64,000 bases of DNA from assembly GCF_001419985.1 (NCBI RefSeq), contig NZ_LJAL01000011.1, positions 1-64,000 on the forward strand, read 5' to 3'. Source of the stretch: Loktanella sp. 5RATIMAR09. GTDB lineage: Bacteria > Pseudomonadota > Alphaproteobacteria > Rhodobacterales > Rhodobacteraceae. Positions 22,696 through 31,990 of this stretch are shown piece by piece (position 1 is the first letter of the stretch; each line of letters opens with the position of its first letter). The position numbers and the translations under genes are program-made. The notes beneath the pieces were generated by a model. The model was given only the letters and a program-made list of their open reading frames with translations. It did not search any database and had not been told where the DNA came from.

Positions 22696-25206
22696 ATGAC
22701 CGAACAAGAAACCGTCAATTTATCCATCGAAGGCATGAGTTGTGCTTCCTGTGTCGGCAGGGTCGAGCAGGGGTTAAACGGTGTGGATGGCGTGACCAAG
22801 GCAACCGTTAATCTTGCGACGGAGGCGGCGACGGTGACGGTTTCTGGGCCGGACGGCCTGAAATCCGCCGTCAATGTTTTGACCGACCTTGGATATCCCG
22901 CCCGTACGTCGCGTATCACATTGAACATCGCATCAATGACATGCGCGTCCTGTGTTGGACGTGTCGAGAAAGCCTTCATGACGGCACCCGGCGTGCTTGA
23001 GGCGTCGGTCAACCTCGCGGCGGAAAATGCAACTATTGTGTATGTCACCGGGGCGACGACAGCCGAACACCTTGTCGCTGTCAGCAGCGACGCTGGCTAC
23101 CCGGCCGAAGTCGCGCAAGCAGACGCGCAGGCCTCGCGTTCAGAGCGCAAAGCCGATGAAGCAAAGGCCCTCCTGAATCGCGTTGTTTTCGCAGCCATCC
23201 TTACTGTGCCCGTGTTTGTTCTGGAAATGGGTGCGCATACAATCCCCAGCTTTCACCATCTGATCGAACGTACCATCGGCATTCAAACATCTTGGCTCAT
23301 TCAATTTGTTCTTGCGACGATTGTTCTCTTTGGCCCGGGGTGGGGGTTCTTCGCTAAGGGTATCCCCGCTCTGCTGAGACGTACGCCTGATATGAACAGC
23401 CTCGTGGCTCTCGGTACAGGTGCAGCATGGAGCTATTCGGTTGTCGCAACATTCCTGCCGCAGGTGCTGCCGGATGGTGTCCGTGCGGTCTACTTTGAAG
23501 CAGCAGCTGTTATTGTTGTGCTTATTTTGCTTGGGCGGTGGCTCGAGGCACGTGCCAAAGGAAGAACTGGCGCCGCGATTCAAGCGCTCTTGGGATTGCA
23601 AGCAAAGACAGCCCGCGTTTTGCGTGATGGTGAAACCGTCGAGGTCGACATCGACAGGCTTGCAATAGGCGATCTCGTCCTTGTGCGCCCCGGTGAACGG
23701 ATTCCGGTTGACGGCGCCGTCACTGAAGGCAGCAGCAACGTTGATGAAAGCATGATCACCGGCGAACCGCTTGCAGTGCCAAAAAGCGCTGATGATTTCG
23801 TCACTGGCGGGACCGTCAATGGCACCGGCAGCCTGACCTTCGCAGCCACACGGGTTGGTGCAGATACGACCCTCGCACAGATCATTCGCATGGTCGAAGA
23901 GGCGCAGGGTGCAAAGTTGCCCATCCAGGGTTTGGTGGACCGCGTCACCATGTGGTTTGTGCCCGCTGTTCTGGCACTTGCACTGCTGACCGTTATTGTT
24001 TGGCTTTTGATCGGTCCTGATCCCGCCCTGACCTTTGCGTTGGTTGCAGGCGTATCAGTCCTGATTATCGCATGCCCCTGTGCAATGGGCTTGGCAACGC
24101 CCACCTCAATTATGGTCGGCACCGGACGGGCTGCCGAAATGGGTGTATTGTTCCGCAAAGGTGATGCGCTGCAGCATCTCAACGAAGTTGAAATCATCGC
24201 GCTGGACAAGACCGGCACTGTGACTGAAGGCCAACCAACACTCACAGACTTGATCACCACACAAGGCTTTGAACGCTCCGGAACCCTCGCCCTAATAGCT
24301 GCTGTTGAAGCGCAGTCAGAACATCCTGTTGCCGAGGCCATCGTGCGCTCGGCCGTCGAGGAAGGTCTGGATTTCCCCACTGCGACAGATTTCCGATCCG
24401 TGACCGGCTACGGCGTCGAGGCTATGGTCGACGGTCGAAAAGTGCTTGTCGGTGCAGACCGATTTATGGCGCAGCAAAACATCGACACCAAAGCGCTTGA
24501 GGCTGACGAACGCTCACTGGCAGAGCAGGGGAGGACAGCGCTCTACGCGGCGATCGACGGATCTCTGGCTGCCGTGATCGCTGTTGCTGACCCTGTCAAA
24601 GCGTCCAGTGCCAGCGTCATCGAAGCTTTGCACGCCCGCGGGCTCAAGGTCGCGATGATTACTGGGGACAAACAGGAGACGGCTGATGCCATCGGTCGTG
24701 CGGTTGGGATCGACGAGGTGATTGCTGGCGTATTACCTGATGGAAAGGTGAAGGCTCTTGAAAGACTAAGGCAAGGCGGACGCAAGATCGCCTTTGTCGG
24801 CGATGGCATTAATGATGCGCCTGCACTTGCACACGCCGATGTTGGGATTGCTATTGGTACAGGAACTGATGTCGCCATCGAGAGCGCAGACGTCGTGTTG
24901 ATGTCCGGCGACCTGCGCGGTGTTGTGAATGCGGCCGAGGTGTCACAGGCGACAATGCGCAACATCCACCAGAACCTTATCTGGGCATTTGGATATAACG
25001 TTGCCTTGATCCCGGTTGCGGCAGGTGCGCTTTACCCGACCTTTGGATTGCTTCTGTCACCGGTTTTCGCTGCCGGTGCCATGGCACTTTCATCAGTCTC
25101 GGTTCTGACCAACGCCCTGCGTTTGCGGCGCATCAGGCCAAAAATGCCCGATGCAGCGCCACTCAAGGGCAGATCACCCCAATTGACAACGCAGCCCGCA
25201 GAATAG
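22696..25206 (+). CDS. copA: Cu(I)-exporting P1B-type ATPase CopA
   Basis: 836 residues from ATG 22696, with AGGAG upstream. Two N-terminal heavy-metal domains carry MSCASC and MTCASC. The membrane metal site CPC is at about residues 460-462 ([13 protein letters not shown]) and the phosphorylation site DKTGT begins near 504. The P-domain hinge is [12 protein letters not shown]. This is a full-length Cu(I) exporter moving copper to the periplasm. It is followed 10 bp later by cueR and preceded by a CueR-type promoter, so the two form an autoregulated unit. Confidence 0.95.
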   Translation: MTEQETVNLSIEGMSCASCVGRVEQGLNGVDGVTKATVNLATEAATVTVSGPDGLKSAVNVLTDLGYPARTSRITLNIASMTCASCVGRVEKAFMTAPGVLEASVNLAAENATIVYVTGATTAEHLVAVSSDAGYPAEVAQADAQASRSERKADEAKALLNRVVFAAILTVPVFVLEMGAHTIPSFHHLIERTIGIQTSWLIQFVLATIVLFGPGWGFFAKGIPALLRRTPDMNSLVALGTGAAWSYSVVATFLPQVLPDGVRAVYFEAAAVIVVLILLGRWLEARAKGRTGAAIQALLGLQAKTARVLRDGETVEVDIDRLAIGDLVLVRPGERIPVDGAVTEGSSNVDESMITGEPLAVPKSADDFVTGGTVNGTGSLTFAATRVGADTTLAQIIRMVEEAQGAKLPIQGLVDRVTMWFVPAVLALALLTVIVWLLIGPDPALTFALVAGVSVLIIACPCAMGLATPTSIMVGTGRAAEMGVLFRKGDALQHLNEVEIIALDKTGTVTEGQPTLTDLITTQGFERSGTLALIAAVEAQSEHPVAEAIVRSAVEEGLDFPTATDFRSVTGYGVEAMVDGRKVLVGADRFMAQQNIDTKALEADERSLAEQGRTALYAAIDGSLAAVIAVADPVKASSASVIEALHARGLKVAMITGDKQETADAIGRAVGIDEVIAGVLPDGKVKALERLRQGGRKIAFVGDGINDAPALAHADVGIAIGTGTDVAIESADVVLMSGDLRGVVNAAEVSQATMRNIHQNLIWAFGYNVALIPVAAGALYPTFGLLLSPVFAAGAMALSSVSVLTNALRLRRIRPKMPDAAPLKGRSPQLTTQPAE

Positions 25207-25215
25207 GAGTTCGCA

Positions 25216-25605
25216 ATGAATATCGGAGAAGTTTCTGAACGCTCGGGATTGCCGCCAAAGACGATCCGTTACTATGAAGACATTAATCTCGTCCGCCCGC
25301 TGCGCAGTGACAATGGGTACCGCAGTTTCCGTGAAAGCGACATTCACAAGCTCGCGTTCTTGGGACGCGCGCGGGCTTTGGGGTTTTCAATCGAAGACTG
25401 TCGTACCTTGCTGAGCTTGTACGAAGATGAGACCCGCGAGAGTGCTCAGGTAAAGGCAGTGGCCAAAGAACATTTGACTGAGATCGACAACAAAATTGCA
25501 CAGCTCAAATCTATGCGCGAGACCCTGTCTCATCTCATTGAGGCCTGCCAAGGCGACCATCGCCCTGACTGTCCGATCCTGAAGGGTCTGTCGCGGGGCA
25601 TCTGA
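25216..25605 (+). CDS. cueR: CueR, MerR-family copper-responsive activator
   Basis: 129 residues. The N-terminal winged helix (MNIGEVSERSGLPPKTIRYYEDINLV) is followed by a dimerisation coil and a C-terminal metal loop CQGDHRPDCPIL, with the two cysteines spaced as in CueR for linear Cu(I). No other MerR protein is seen in the window, so it is the best candidate to act at the set of 19-bp-spacer promoters found here. Confidence 0.95.
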   Translation: MNIGEVSERSGLPPKTIRYYEDINLVRPLRSDNGYRSFRESDIHKLAFLGRARALGFSIEDCRTLLSLYEDETRESAQVKAVAKEHLTEIDNKIAQLKSMRETLSHLIEACQGDHRPDCPILKGLSRGI

Positions 25606-25641
25606 CCTCATGGCCAAATAGATATCGATTTTTCTGGTTTC

Positions 25642-25670
25642 TTGGAACCCTCCAGCACCCGATAGTTGTT
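25642..25670 (+). promoter_or_regulatory. TTGGAACCCT-type promoter A
   Basis: TTGGAACCCT (25642-25651), 14 bp, then TTGTT (25666-25670). The same two elements with identical spacing occur at 26516-26544 before the DUF305 gene. The GGAAC core resembles -35 elements of ECF sigma factors. It lies 32 bp before a broken hydrolase gene that retains a strong ribosome-binding site. Confidence 0.45.
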
Positions 25671-25701
25671 CTTCCTCTATCAACCGAAAGAGGAGGAAAT
25701 A

Positions 25702-26085
25702 ATGTCGGCCAAGGCACGCTATGACAGCCGGTCCTCAGACGATGGACCACTTGTGCATTGCCTGCACGAAGAAGCGACAGGGTCTTGGCAGTATGATTGT
25801 GCAGACCAAGACCAGAAATCCTGTGTGGTCATAGATCCCGTTCCTGATTTTGATCCGGCCTCTGCAAAAACATCAACCAAAAGTGCCGGGGGCCGTTTTA
25901 CGACTTGTAAAAAGTGAAGGATACAAGGTCGACTGGATACTCGAAACACATCCTCATGCGGACCAGCTGACCGCGGGGCATTGGTTGGCAGAACGCACTG
26001 GAGCCCCACACGGGATCGGGCCAAAAGTTGAAGACATCGCTGACCTTTGGAGAGAGTACTATAACCGGCCCAACTCCTTGCTCAG
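25702..26085 (+). pseudogene. Broken MBL-fold hydrolase (persulfide dioxygenase-like)
   Basis: The start is intact (ATG 25702 after AGGAGGAAAT) and reads through EEATGSWQYDCADQD and VVIDPVPDFDPASAKTSTKSAG, typical of ETHE1/Blh sulfur dioxygenases. Near 25890 homology jumps to the next frame (VLRLVKSEGYKVDWILETHPHADQLTAGHWL), which holds the HxHxD metal motif. Similarity ends near 26085, so over half of the normal protein is missing. It is both frameshifted and truncated. The usual substrate would be glutathione persulfide. Confidence 0.75.
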
Positions 26086-26239
26086 ATGCGTGAGCGAAGC
26101 TTGCGATCGCTGTATTGCAGCTCTGACGGCGTGCGTGGTCGTGGTGCTCCCATGACGAACTTGTCCCATAATGCTTCCTTCCATTCTTGCGAAAGGATCA
26201 CACCATCAAACCGTGGGATCAAACACCTAGTTATCGCCC

Positions 26240-26509
26240 TTGGTGGTGGAAGCCGGCATCTATGCTTTAGCCTATATGATTGGCTTGAGATTAGGTGTGG
26301 GTGAATTCCAGTCAAATACAGCGCTGTCTTCTAGGGATATTCTTCATCTCACCTTGGTTACATACACCTCATTGGGGCGGGGAGATGTTGTAGCAAGTGG
26401 TCACCTGCTCTTCGTTTCCGGACTTGAAGCTTTGAACGGATTCTTGCTGATCAGTTGTTCGGCATCATTTATTTTCGTTCAAATGTCAGGAAGAAACAAA
26501 AAAATCTGA
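26240..26509 (+). pseudogene. C-terminal fragment of an ion channel (two-helix K+ channel type)
   Basis: The fragment reads IYALAYMIGLRLGVGEF, DILHLTLVTYTSLGRGDVVASGHL and SGLEALNGFLLISCSASFIF. The pattern T-x-L-G-x-G-D followed by GHL and a long second helix matches pore regions of small ion-channel-family proteins. The first helix is missing, and the filter reads TSLGRGD in place of T(I/V/L)GYGD. Lying directly after another broken gene, it marks a deletion scar. Confidence 0.55.
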
Positions 26510-26515
26510 AATCTT

Positions 26516-26544
26516 TTGGAACCCTACCGCGCGGGAAGGTTGTT
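26516..26544 (+). promoter_or_regulatory. TTGGAACCCT-type promoter B
   Basis: TTGGAACCCT (26516-26525), 14 bp, then TTGTT (26540-26544). Sequence and spacing match promoter A at 25642. It precedes the DUF305 gene start by 33 bp. Confidence 0.5.
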
Positions 26545-26577
26545 TTTTCATCACAGTATCTTTGATGGAGGCAACAA

Positions 26578-27540
26578 ATGTCTGATTTCACAAGCCGGGA
26601 CGCATCCAACCCGTCGCAGGGTGGTGCCCACACAAACAGTCAGCATAACGCTGATCATGGCGACACGCATTCAGGTTCGTCCTATGTCAGGTTCTTTGCC
26701 ATGGTTGGCACATCGACCGTTTTGATGTTCGGCCTGATGTACATCAATTCATATTCGCTTGAGCATCTTTACTGGAGCGAAACGCGCTTTTACATGACCT
26801 TTATCATGGGTGCGACTATGGCTGTCGTGATGCTGTTGTTCATGCAGAACATGTACAAAAACGCGTCGGTCAACATCGCCATTATCGGCGGCGCGGTCCT
26901 CATGTTTGCGGGTGCCCTGTGGCTGGTGCGAAGCCAGGAAACGATCCAAGATGAAAGCTGGATGAGTGCCATGATCCCGCACCATTCAATCGCAATCATG
27001 ACAAGTGAGAGGGCCGAAGTAACCGACCCGCGTGTCAGCGCGCTTGCGGCGGAAATTGTGACAGCGCAAAACCGCGAGATTTCTGAGATGCGCTATCTGA
27101 TTGATGATATCGCAGCGAATGGTGAGGCACGACCAGAGTGGCCATTGGGTGAAGCTAAGGGACCCGCGCAGGTGGAGAACCTGCAAGACGCAATTGCAAC
27201 ACCGGTCATTGCGGGGATACGTCCGGCACCGCTGGCGACTGATGAAATCAGTTCTGCGCTTGGTTCAGCGGGTGAATGCAGCTTTATTCGCGCCGTCAAT
27301 GCAAACCCGATTTTGGTGACTGATGGCAATGGCACCGGCGTGGCAAAGATTTCTGGATCACTTGTGACTTTCGTCGCTGACAGTCCGGCCAACTCTGGTG
27401 GCGTGCTGGCGGCTGATGGCGGTCAGATGACCCTTGCGCCAGGTGATGTGGACGGTGATGACGCGACCCTGCTGTTTGAGTTGACGGGCTCGCAGCCGTT
27501 GGCTGTTGGTTTCACCGGTTACTGGACCTGTAGCAACTAG
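26578..27540 (+). CDS. DUF305 membrane protein with periplasmic C-terminal domain
   Basis: 320 residues. A His-rich N-terminus (NSQHNADHGDTHSG) precedes three membrane helices. The DUF305 ferritin-like motif WMSAMIPHHSIAIMTSERA follows near residue 125 and a unique C-terminal domain of about 100 residues ends with CSFIRA and WTCSN. DUF305 proteins are frequent in copper and silver islands and probably bind metal through the HH and Met residues. The extra C-terminal domain has a cysteine pair and looks folded; its role is unknown. It is followed 13 bp later by the glutaredoxin-MauE gene. Confidence 0.8.
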   Translation: MSDFTSRDASNPSQGGAHTNSQHNADHGDTHSGSSYVRFFAMVGTSTVLMFGLMYINSYSLEHLYWSETRFYMTFIMGATMAVVMLLFMQNMYKNASVNIAIIGGAVLMFAGALWLVRSQETIQDESWMSAMIPHHSIAIMTSERAEVTDPRVSALAAEIVTAQNREISEMRYLIDDIAANGEARPEWPLGEAKGPAQVENLQDAIATPVIAGIRPAPLATDEISSALGSAGECSFIRAVNANPILVTDGNGTGVAKISGSLVTFVADSPANSGGVLAADGGQMTLAPGDVDGDDATLLFELTGSQPLAVGFTGYWTCSN

Positions 27541-27553
27541 AAGGAAGGTGAAC

Positions 27554-28321
27554 ATGCCCAAGGATATGAAAACGAACGGCAAAATTGCGATCCTTCATCG
27601 GATGGTCATGGAAGAGCATGTTTGCCCCTATGGCCTGAAATCCAAGGACCTTCTGGAGCGGCGGGGGTTCGACGTGGATGATCGCCATCTGACGACGCGC
27701 GAAGAAACGGATGCGTTCAAAGAAAAACATGACGTCGAAACGACACCGCAGACATTTATCGATGGCGATCGCATCGGTGGATACGATGCCCTGCGTGAAT
27801 ATTTTGGCGATGACGTGCCGGATGAGGATGCAACAAGCTATCAGCCAGTAATTGCCATTTTTTCCGTCGCATTCCTGATGGCGCTGGGGTTGAGTTGGGG
27901 GTTTTACGGTACGGTCGCGACAGTCAGAGCGTTTGAATGGTTTATTGCTATATCGATGTGTTTTCTTGCCGTGCAGAAACTGCAGGATATCGAAAGCTTT
28001 TCGACCATGTTCCTGAACTATGACCTGCTTGCCCAGAAATGGGTGCGGTACGGATATGTCTATCCGTTCGGAGAGGCCATCGCCGGGATCCTGATGGTGG
28101 CTGGGGCGCTGGTCTGGGTCAGCGCACCCATAGCACTCACAATCGGGACGATCGGTGCAGTCTCGGTGTTCAAAGCTGTCTACATCGACAAGCGCGAATT
28201 GAAATGTGCCTGTGTCGGTGGCAGCTCGAATGTGCCGCTTGGGTTTGTGTCTTTGACAGAAAACCTGATGATGATCTTCATGGGCCTGTGGATGCCCGCG
28301 CGGGCATTGGGGTTAACATAG
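27554..28321 (+). CDS. Glutaredoxin-MauE fusion membrane protein
   Basis: 255 residues from ATG 27554 after AAGGAAGG. The N-terminal 75 residues form a glutaredoxin-like fold with EEHVCPYGLKSKDLLERRG and a cis-proline TTPQTFIDG. The rest is a four-helix MauE/DoxX-type membrane domain with KCACVGGSSNVPLGF near the end. MauE-type domains pass reducing or oxidising equivalents to periplasmic thiols. The fusion probably couples cytoplasmic glutathione to membrane thiol chemistry. It belongs with the DUF305 gene upstream. Confidence 0.82.
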   Translation: MPKDMKTNGKIAILHRMVMEEHVCPYGLKSKDLLERRGFDVDDRHLTTREETDAFKEKHDVETTPQTFIDGDRIGGYDALREYFGDDVPDEDATSYQPVIAIFSVAFLMALGLSWGFYGTVATVRAFEWFIAISMCFLAVQKLQDIESFSTMFLNYDLLAQKWVRYGYVYPFGEAIAGILMVAGALVWVSAPIALTIGTIGAVSVFKAVYIDKRELKCACVGGSSNVPLGFVSLTENLMMIFMGLWMPARALGLT

Positions 28322-28768
28322 AGACTTGCGTCGGCAGTGGGCAGGAAGACTATTCGGCAGTTGTAAGCGCAGGGCGGTTGTCGGACTGCTCCCTGTTTGA
28401 CCATATTCCTTGCGGGGCATCATTGCTGCCATTGGGAAACAAAGTCCGCACAATCAGTCTAAGTGTTTGATTGCTAGACCTTGTCATGCCCCTGAGAAAC
28501 AAACGGGTGATGTTCGGGACGGCCATCTTGATGCTCTCGAAGTCGTGAGAATAAATAGTTTGACCTTCCACTGACAGGAAGTCTTACGGATGTGGAAAGT
28601 GCTTGGGGTGCTAGCCGAATCGTAGGGTCAGTTAACGAAATCGTTGCCATGCTTCGAAAGATGGCGGCGGACATTCTGTAAACTTGATCTGACCGATAGC
28701 GGTAAGCTCAGGCAAGCCGAAAACCTCTACACCAACAATGTCCTTCGCTTAATCAGGAACAACCTATC
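28322..28768. other. 447-bp intergenic region containing a CueR promoter
   Basis: Apart from the CueR-type promoter at 28560-28590 I see no gene. The predicted transcript would have a leader of about 170 nt before the oxidase gene, containing only very short frames. The first part (28330-28550) has no recognisable content. Confidence 0.5.
28560..28590 (+). promoter_or_regulatory. CueR-type promoter of multicopper oxidase 2
   Basis: TTGACC (28560-28565), a 19-bp spacer TTCCACTGACAGGAAGTCT, and TACGGA (28585-28590). The TTCC/GGAA dyad matches the copA and copA2 sites. It faces the oxidase gene at 28769. Confidence 0.72.
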
Positions 28769-30265
28769 ATGCTCTCCCGTCGTTCATTCCTCGAAACGTC
28801 TTCGTCAGCTTTGTTAACATCAGTCAGTCTCGGTTCGGGAATGGCGCAAGCTCAGACCATTCAACCGCATCAATTAAGAGTTGGGATGCGCACGCTTGAT
28901 GTGAGCGGCAGGGCCGCGACGGTTTTTGGGATCACCAACGCACAAGGCAAGCAGGGACTGGATATTTTCCAGTCGGATGGCTTTAATGTTCAGGTCACCA
29001 ATGATCTGACCAAGTCAACCGTGATCCATTGGCATGGATTGACACCACCTTTTGCGTCAGACGGAAGCAATGTCTCCCAAGCTGTCATTCAGGGCAGTGG
29101 ATCGCACGACTACCAGTTTGATCTGGAGCGGGCCGGTACGAACTGGATGCATTCGCACCACGGATTACAAGAGGCCAATCTGATGGCTGCACCCTTGATC
29201 GTGCGCGCCGATAATGAACGCGACATCGACCGACAAGACGTGACTATACTGTTGCAGGATTTCAGCTTCACCCCGCCTGAGGAAATTTTTGCGGGATTGC
29301 GTGGTGGCACGATCGCCCCGGTTGGCTCTGGTATGGCGGCAATGGACATGGGCATGGTGCGTGGCGGGAATGCCAGTATGCCAACCATGGATCATAGCCA
29401 AATGAACATGACCCAACCTATGGCAGGCATGGATCACGGCCAGATTGATATGGGCGAGATGGACCTCAACGATGTCACGTTTGACGCATATCTCGCAAAC
29501 GATCGCGATCTAACTGACCCCGAAGTGGTGCAGGTCGATCGTGGAGCCAAAGTTCGCCTCAGGATCATCAACGCGGCGTCTTCGACCAATTTTTGGGTCG
29601 ATCTAGGCACTTTGAATGCGAGCCTCATGGCCGTTGATGGCATGAACGTGAAGCCCGTCTTCGGGCGGCGGTTTGAACTAGCAATGGCCCAGCGACTCGA
29701 CATCGATATTCAGGTGCCACAGTCTGGTGGCGCTTTCCCGATACTCGCACAGCGTGAAGGTGACCGAACCCGCACTGGCATAATCTTGGCAACGCAAGGT
29801 GCTGAAATAACGCGACTGCAAAATGAAGCGGAAACAACTGTTGCTCCCGTCCTCCTTGATCTGGAACGGCAACTTTCGGCATTGAACCCCCTAGCAGAAC
29901 GCCCAGTTGAACGTAGATTTGCGGTCGATCTGACAGGTGACATGACGTCTTATGTTTGGGGTATCAATGGTGCCGCCTTTGGCGATCATACACCCTTGGA
30001 CATGGGATTCGGCGAACGTGTGGAAATTGTCCTTCGCAACCAAACAATGATGTCCCATCCAATGCATCTGCACGGCCATCATTTTCAGGTGGTAGGACTG
30101 GGGCAAAGTCGATTGCGCGGCGCTATGCGTGATACAGTCATTGTTCCACCAATGGAGAGTGTGACGATCCAATTTGATGCGGACAATGCTGGTGAGTGGC
30201 CGCTACACTGTCACAATGCGTATCACCTCGAAGCCGGTATGATGACGACGGTAAGGGTCGGCTAG
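28769..30265 (+). CDS. Multicopper oxidase, copy 2, with Met-rich segment
   Basis: 498 residues with a Tat signal (SRRSFLETSSSALLTSVSLG). Copper motifs are IHWHGLTPP, WMHSHHGLQ, HPMHLHGHHFQ and LHCHNAYHLEAGMM. Between domains 1 and 2 lies a stretch of about 45 residues rich in Met, Asp and His (MAAMDMGMVRGG, MDHSQMNM, MAGMDHGQIDMGEMD), like the copper-binding inserts of PcoA/CopA oxidases. It would oxidise periplasmic Cu(I). A CueR promoter lies upstream. Confidence 0.92.
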   Translation: MLSRRSFLETSSSALLTSVSLGSGMAQAQTIQPHQLRVGMRTLDVSGRAATVFGITNAQGKQGLDIFQSDGFNVQVTNDLTKSTVIHWHGLTPPFASDGSNVSQAVIQGSGSHDYQFDLERAGTNWMHSHHGLQEANLMAAPLIVRADNERDIDRQDVTILLQDFSFTPPEEIFAGLRGGTIAPVGSGMAAMDMGMVRGGNASMPTMDHSQMNMTQPMAGMDHGQIDMGEMDLNDVTFDAYLANDRDLTDPEVVQVDRGAKVRLRIINAASSTNFWVDLGTLNASLMAVDGMNVKPVFGRRFELAMAQRLDIDIQVPQSGGAFPILAQREGDRTRTGIILATQGAEITRLQNEAETTVAPVLLDLERQLSALNPLAERPVERRFAVDLTGDMTSYVWGINGAAFGDHTPLDMGFGERVEIVLRNQTMMSHPMHLHGHHFQVVGLGQSRLRGAMRDTVIVPPMESVTIQFDADNAGEWPLHCHNAYHLEAGMMTTVRVG

Positions 30266-30387
30266 AAGAGATTTCCGGCAGGTAGCAATTTCTTCGGCTG
30301 CTTCAGAATAGCTGTCCATCGCCGTATACGTCCAAAGTGCGCGGCAAGATGTCTCAAGCGTGCGGGTTATCTTGGTCGATACCTCAA

Positions 30388-30404
30388 TTACCGTTACGTA
30401 AAAT
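30388..30404 (+). promoter_or_regulatory. Degenerate response-regulator box before the spermidine synthase-like gene
   Basis: TTACCGTTACGTAAAAT keeps TTAC-N7-TAAAAT but differs from the strong boxes in the central ATAT part and the second half. It ends 101 bp before the gene start. Confidence 0.3.
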
Positions 30405-30505
30405 TTTTCAGCCAGCACAATGGCAAAACAAGTGCGGGTTTGAGGGTAATTGCGACGTGTGTGATGACATTGTATCAGGCCGTGTGCACGAAATAGGGGG
30501 CTGTC

Positions 30506-31915
30506 ATGCGGTTTTGGGAGACGGTTGGACTTATTCTGGTACTGTCCGCGGTTGGACTGACCTATGAAATTGCAGCCGGCCGCGTTTTGGCCCCGTTTTT
30601 TGGGACGTCGCTGGTCACTTGGACCACTGTAATCGCGACGGTCTTGGCTGGGTTTTCATTGGGTAGCGCACTCGGCGGGTTGATTGCAGAACGCGAGCGA
30701 GATGTCGCGGCGCAGATCGTCAGGAGAGCTCTGATAGCTACTGCATTGCTGATGGCGTTGTCACCGACAATCCTTTCGATACTGTATGGGCTAGGAGCGC
30801 GTAATACGGGTGGGATGATCCTGTCGGTTATTGTGGCGTTCTTTCCTGCGTCAGTGCTTGTCAGCTTTCCTTCCCCTTATTTGGCCAAGCTGGCCGTCGA
30901 GGCGCGGCCCGGCCGAGAAGGGTCATCGCTCGGTGTTGTGCTGGCGGCCGGTTCATTGGGTGCCATCGCAGGGGCGGTTCTGGCAGGGTTTGTCGCATTA
31001 CCCTTTCTGGGATCAGCACTGACCTTTGCAGGGTGCGGGGCGATTGCTTTGCTGTGCGTGCCCTTTGTACGCGGTGGACGGCAGAGTTTGATCGGAGTGA
31101 TCGCACCTGCTGGATTGATCATCGCATTAGGCCTTACGAATGGGCCGGTCTGTCGATATGAATCAGGCTTATCCTGCATCGACGTCGGCCAGCGCAACGG
31201 TGAAATCCGCCTATTTTCAGACCGCATCACGCAAGCAGCAGAGCGGATAAATCCCAATGCTGCGTCTTCACAGGAAGATCCATTGGTCTTGCGTTATACG
31301 CAAATGCTATGGGCGCGCATGTCGCTTGATCTGCCTACAGATGCAAACGTACTCTTTGTGGGTGGCGGCGGGTATACGTTGCCAAGTCAGTTGTTGAGTA
31401 TGCGCCCACTAGCACGAGCCGTAGCGGTCGAGATAGACCCGCTTATAACTGCAGTGGCGAAGGAAAACCTCCCTTGGGCCGGCTCTGTAATCCGAAATAA
31501 CAGACGGCTCGAGATCGTTCATGCGGATGGGCGAAGGTTTATCAATGAAACAGAACGCCAGTTTGATGCGGTTGTTATGGATGCGTTTTCATCCGGATCT
31601 GTCCCCGCCCATCTGGTGACGCTGGAGACCTATCAGCGACTGCGCGAGATTGTCGCCGGACCAGTCTATGTGAACCTAATCGACAAGCCAGACGGACGGC
31701 TGGCCCGAGGCACTTTTGCCATCCTTTCGCAGCTTTATCCGCACGTATCCGCAGTCATGGGACCCGTTAGTGCGCGCGGCTACGCCAATACTATCCTGAT
31801 AGCGTCTCCTGTACCGCTTCCGCCACTTGACGGAATGCCGAGTGAGTACATGGATACAACAATCACACCAAGCCGCCCATTTACAGACAATCGTGGCTGG
31901 ATCGGGCATCGCTAG
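30506..31915 (+). CDS. Fused membrane/spermidine synthase-like protein
   Basis: 469 residues. The first 210 form about six or seven membrane helices of the MFS-like type found in fused spermine/spermidine synthases (TYEIAAGRVLAPFFGTSLVTW is characteristic). The rest is a Rossmann methyltransferase-like fold with VLFVGGGGYTLPS, AVEIDPLITAVAK and HADGRRFI, then VVMDAFSSGSVPAHL. The aminopropyl-transferring activity of this fused class is not generally proven. Why it is in a copper island is unclear; polyamine chemistry in the envelope is one idea. Confidence 0.85.
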   Translation: MRFWETVGLILVLSAVGLTYEIAAGRVLAPFFGTSLVTWTTVIATVLAGFSLGSALGGLIAERERDVAAQIVRRALIATALLMALSPTILSILYGLGARNTGGMILSVIVAFFPASVLVSFPSPYLAKLAVEARPGREGSSLGVVLAAGSLGAIAGAVLAGFVALPFLGSALTFAGCGAIALLCVPFVRGGRQSLIGVIAPAGLIIALGLTNGPVCRYESGLSCIDVGQRNGEIRLFSDRITQAAERINPNAASSQEDPLVLRYTQMLWARMSLDLPTDANVLFVGGGGYTLPSQLLSMRPLARAVAVEIDPLITAVAKENLPWAGSVIRNNRRLEIVHADGRRFINETERQFDAVVMDAFSSGSVPAHLVTLETYQRLREIVAGPVYVNLIDKPDGRLARGTFAILSQLYPHVSAVMGPVSARGYANTILIASPVPLPPLDGMPSEYMDTTITPSRPFTDNRGWIGHR

Positions 31916-31990
31916 GTTTAACGAACACGCCTTCTGTCGCACCTCCGACAACCTTTACCGCATCATCATGTATTAGAAGAGAGCATGTGC

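Noticed and set aside
26082..26315. Possible coding frames on either strand between the two pseudogenes
   Set aside because: Neither translation matches a family I recognise; likely noncoding debris of the rearrangement.
28474..28674. Minus-strand 66-codon frame over the CueR promoter
   Set aside because: It would read through the promoter and has no ribosome-binding site or domain.
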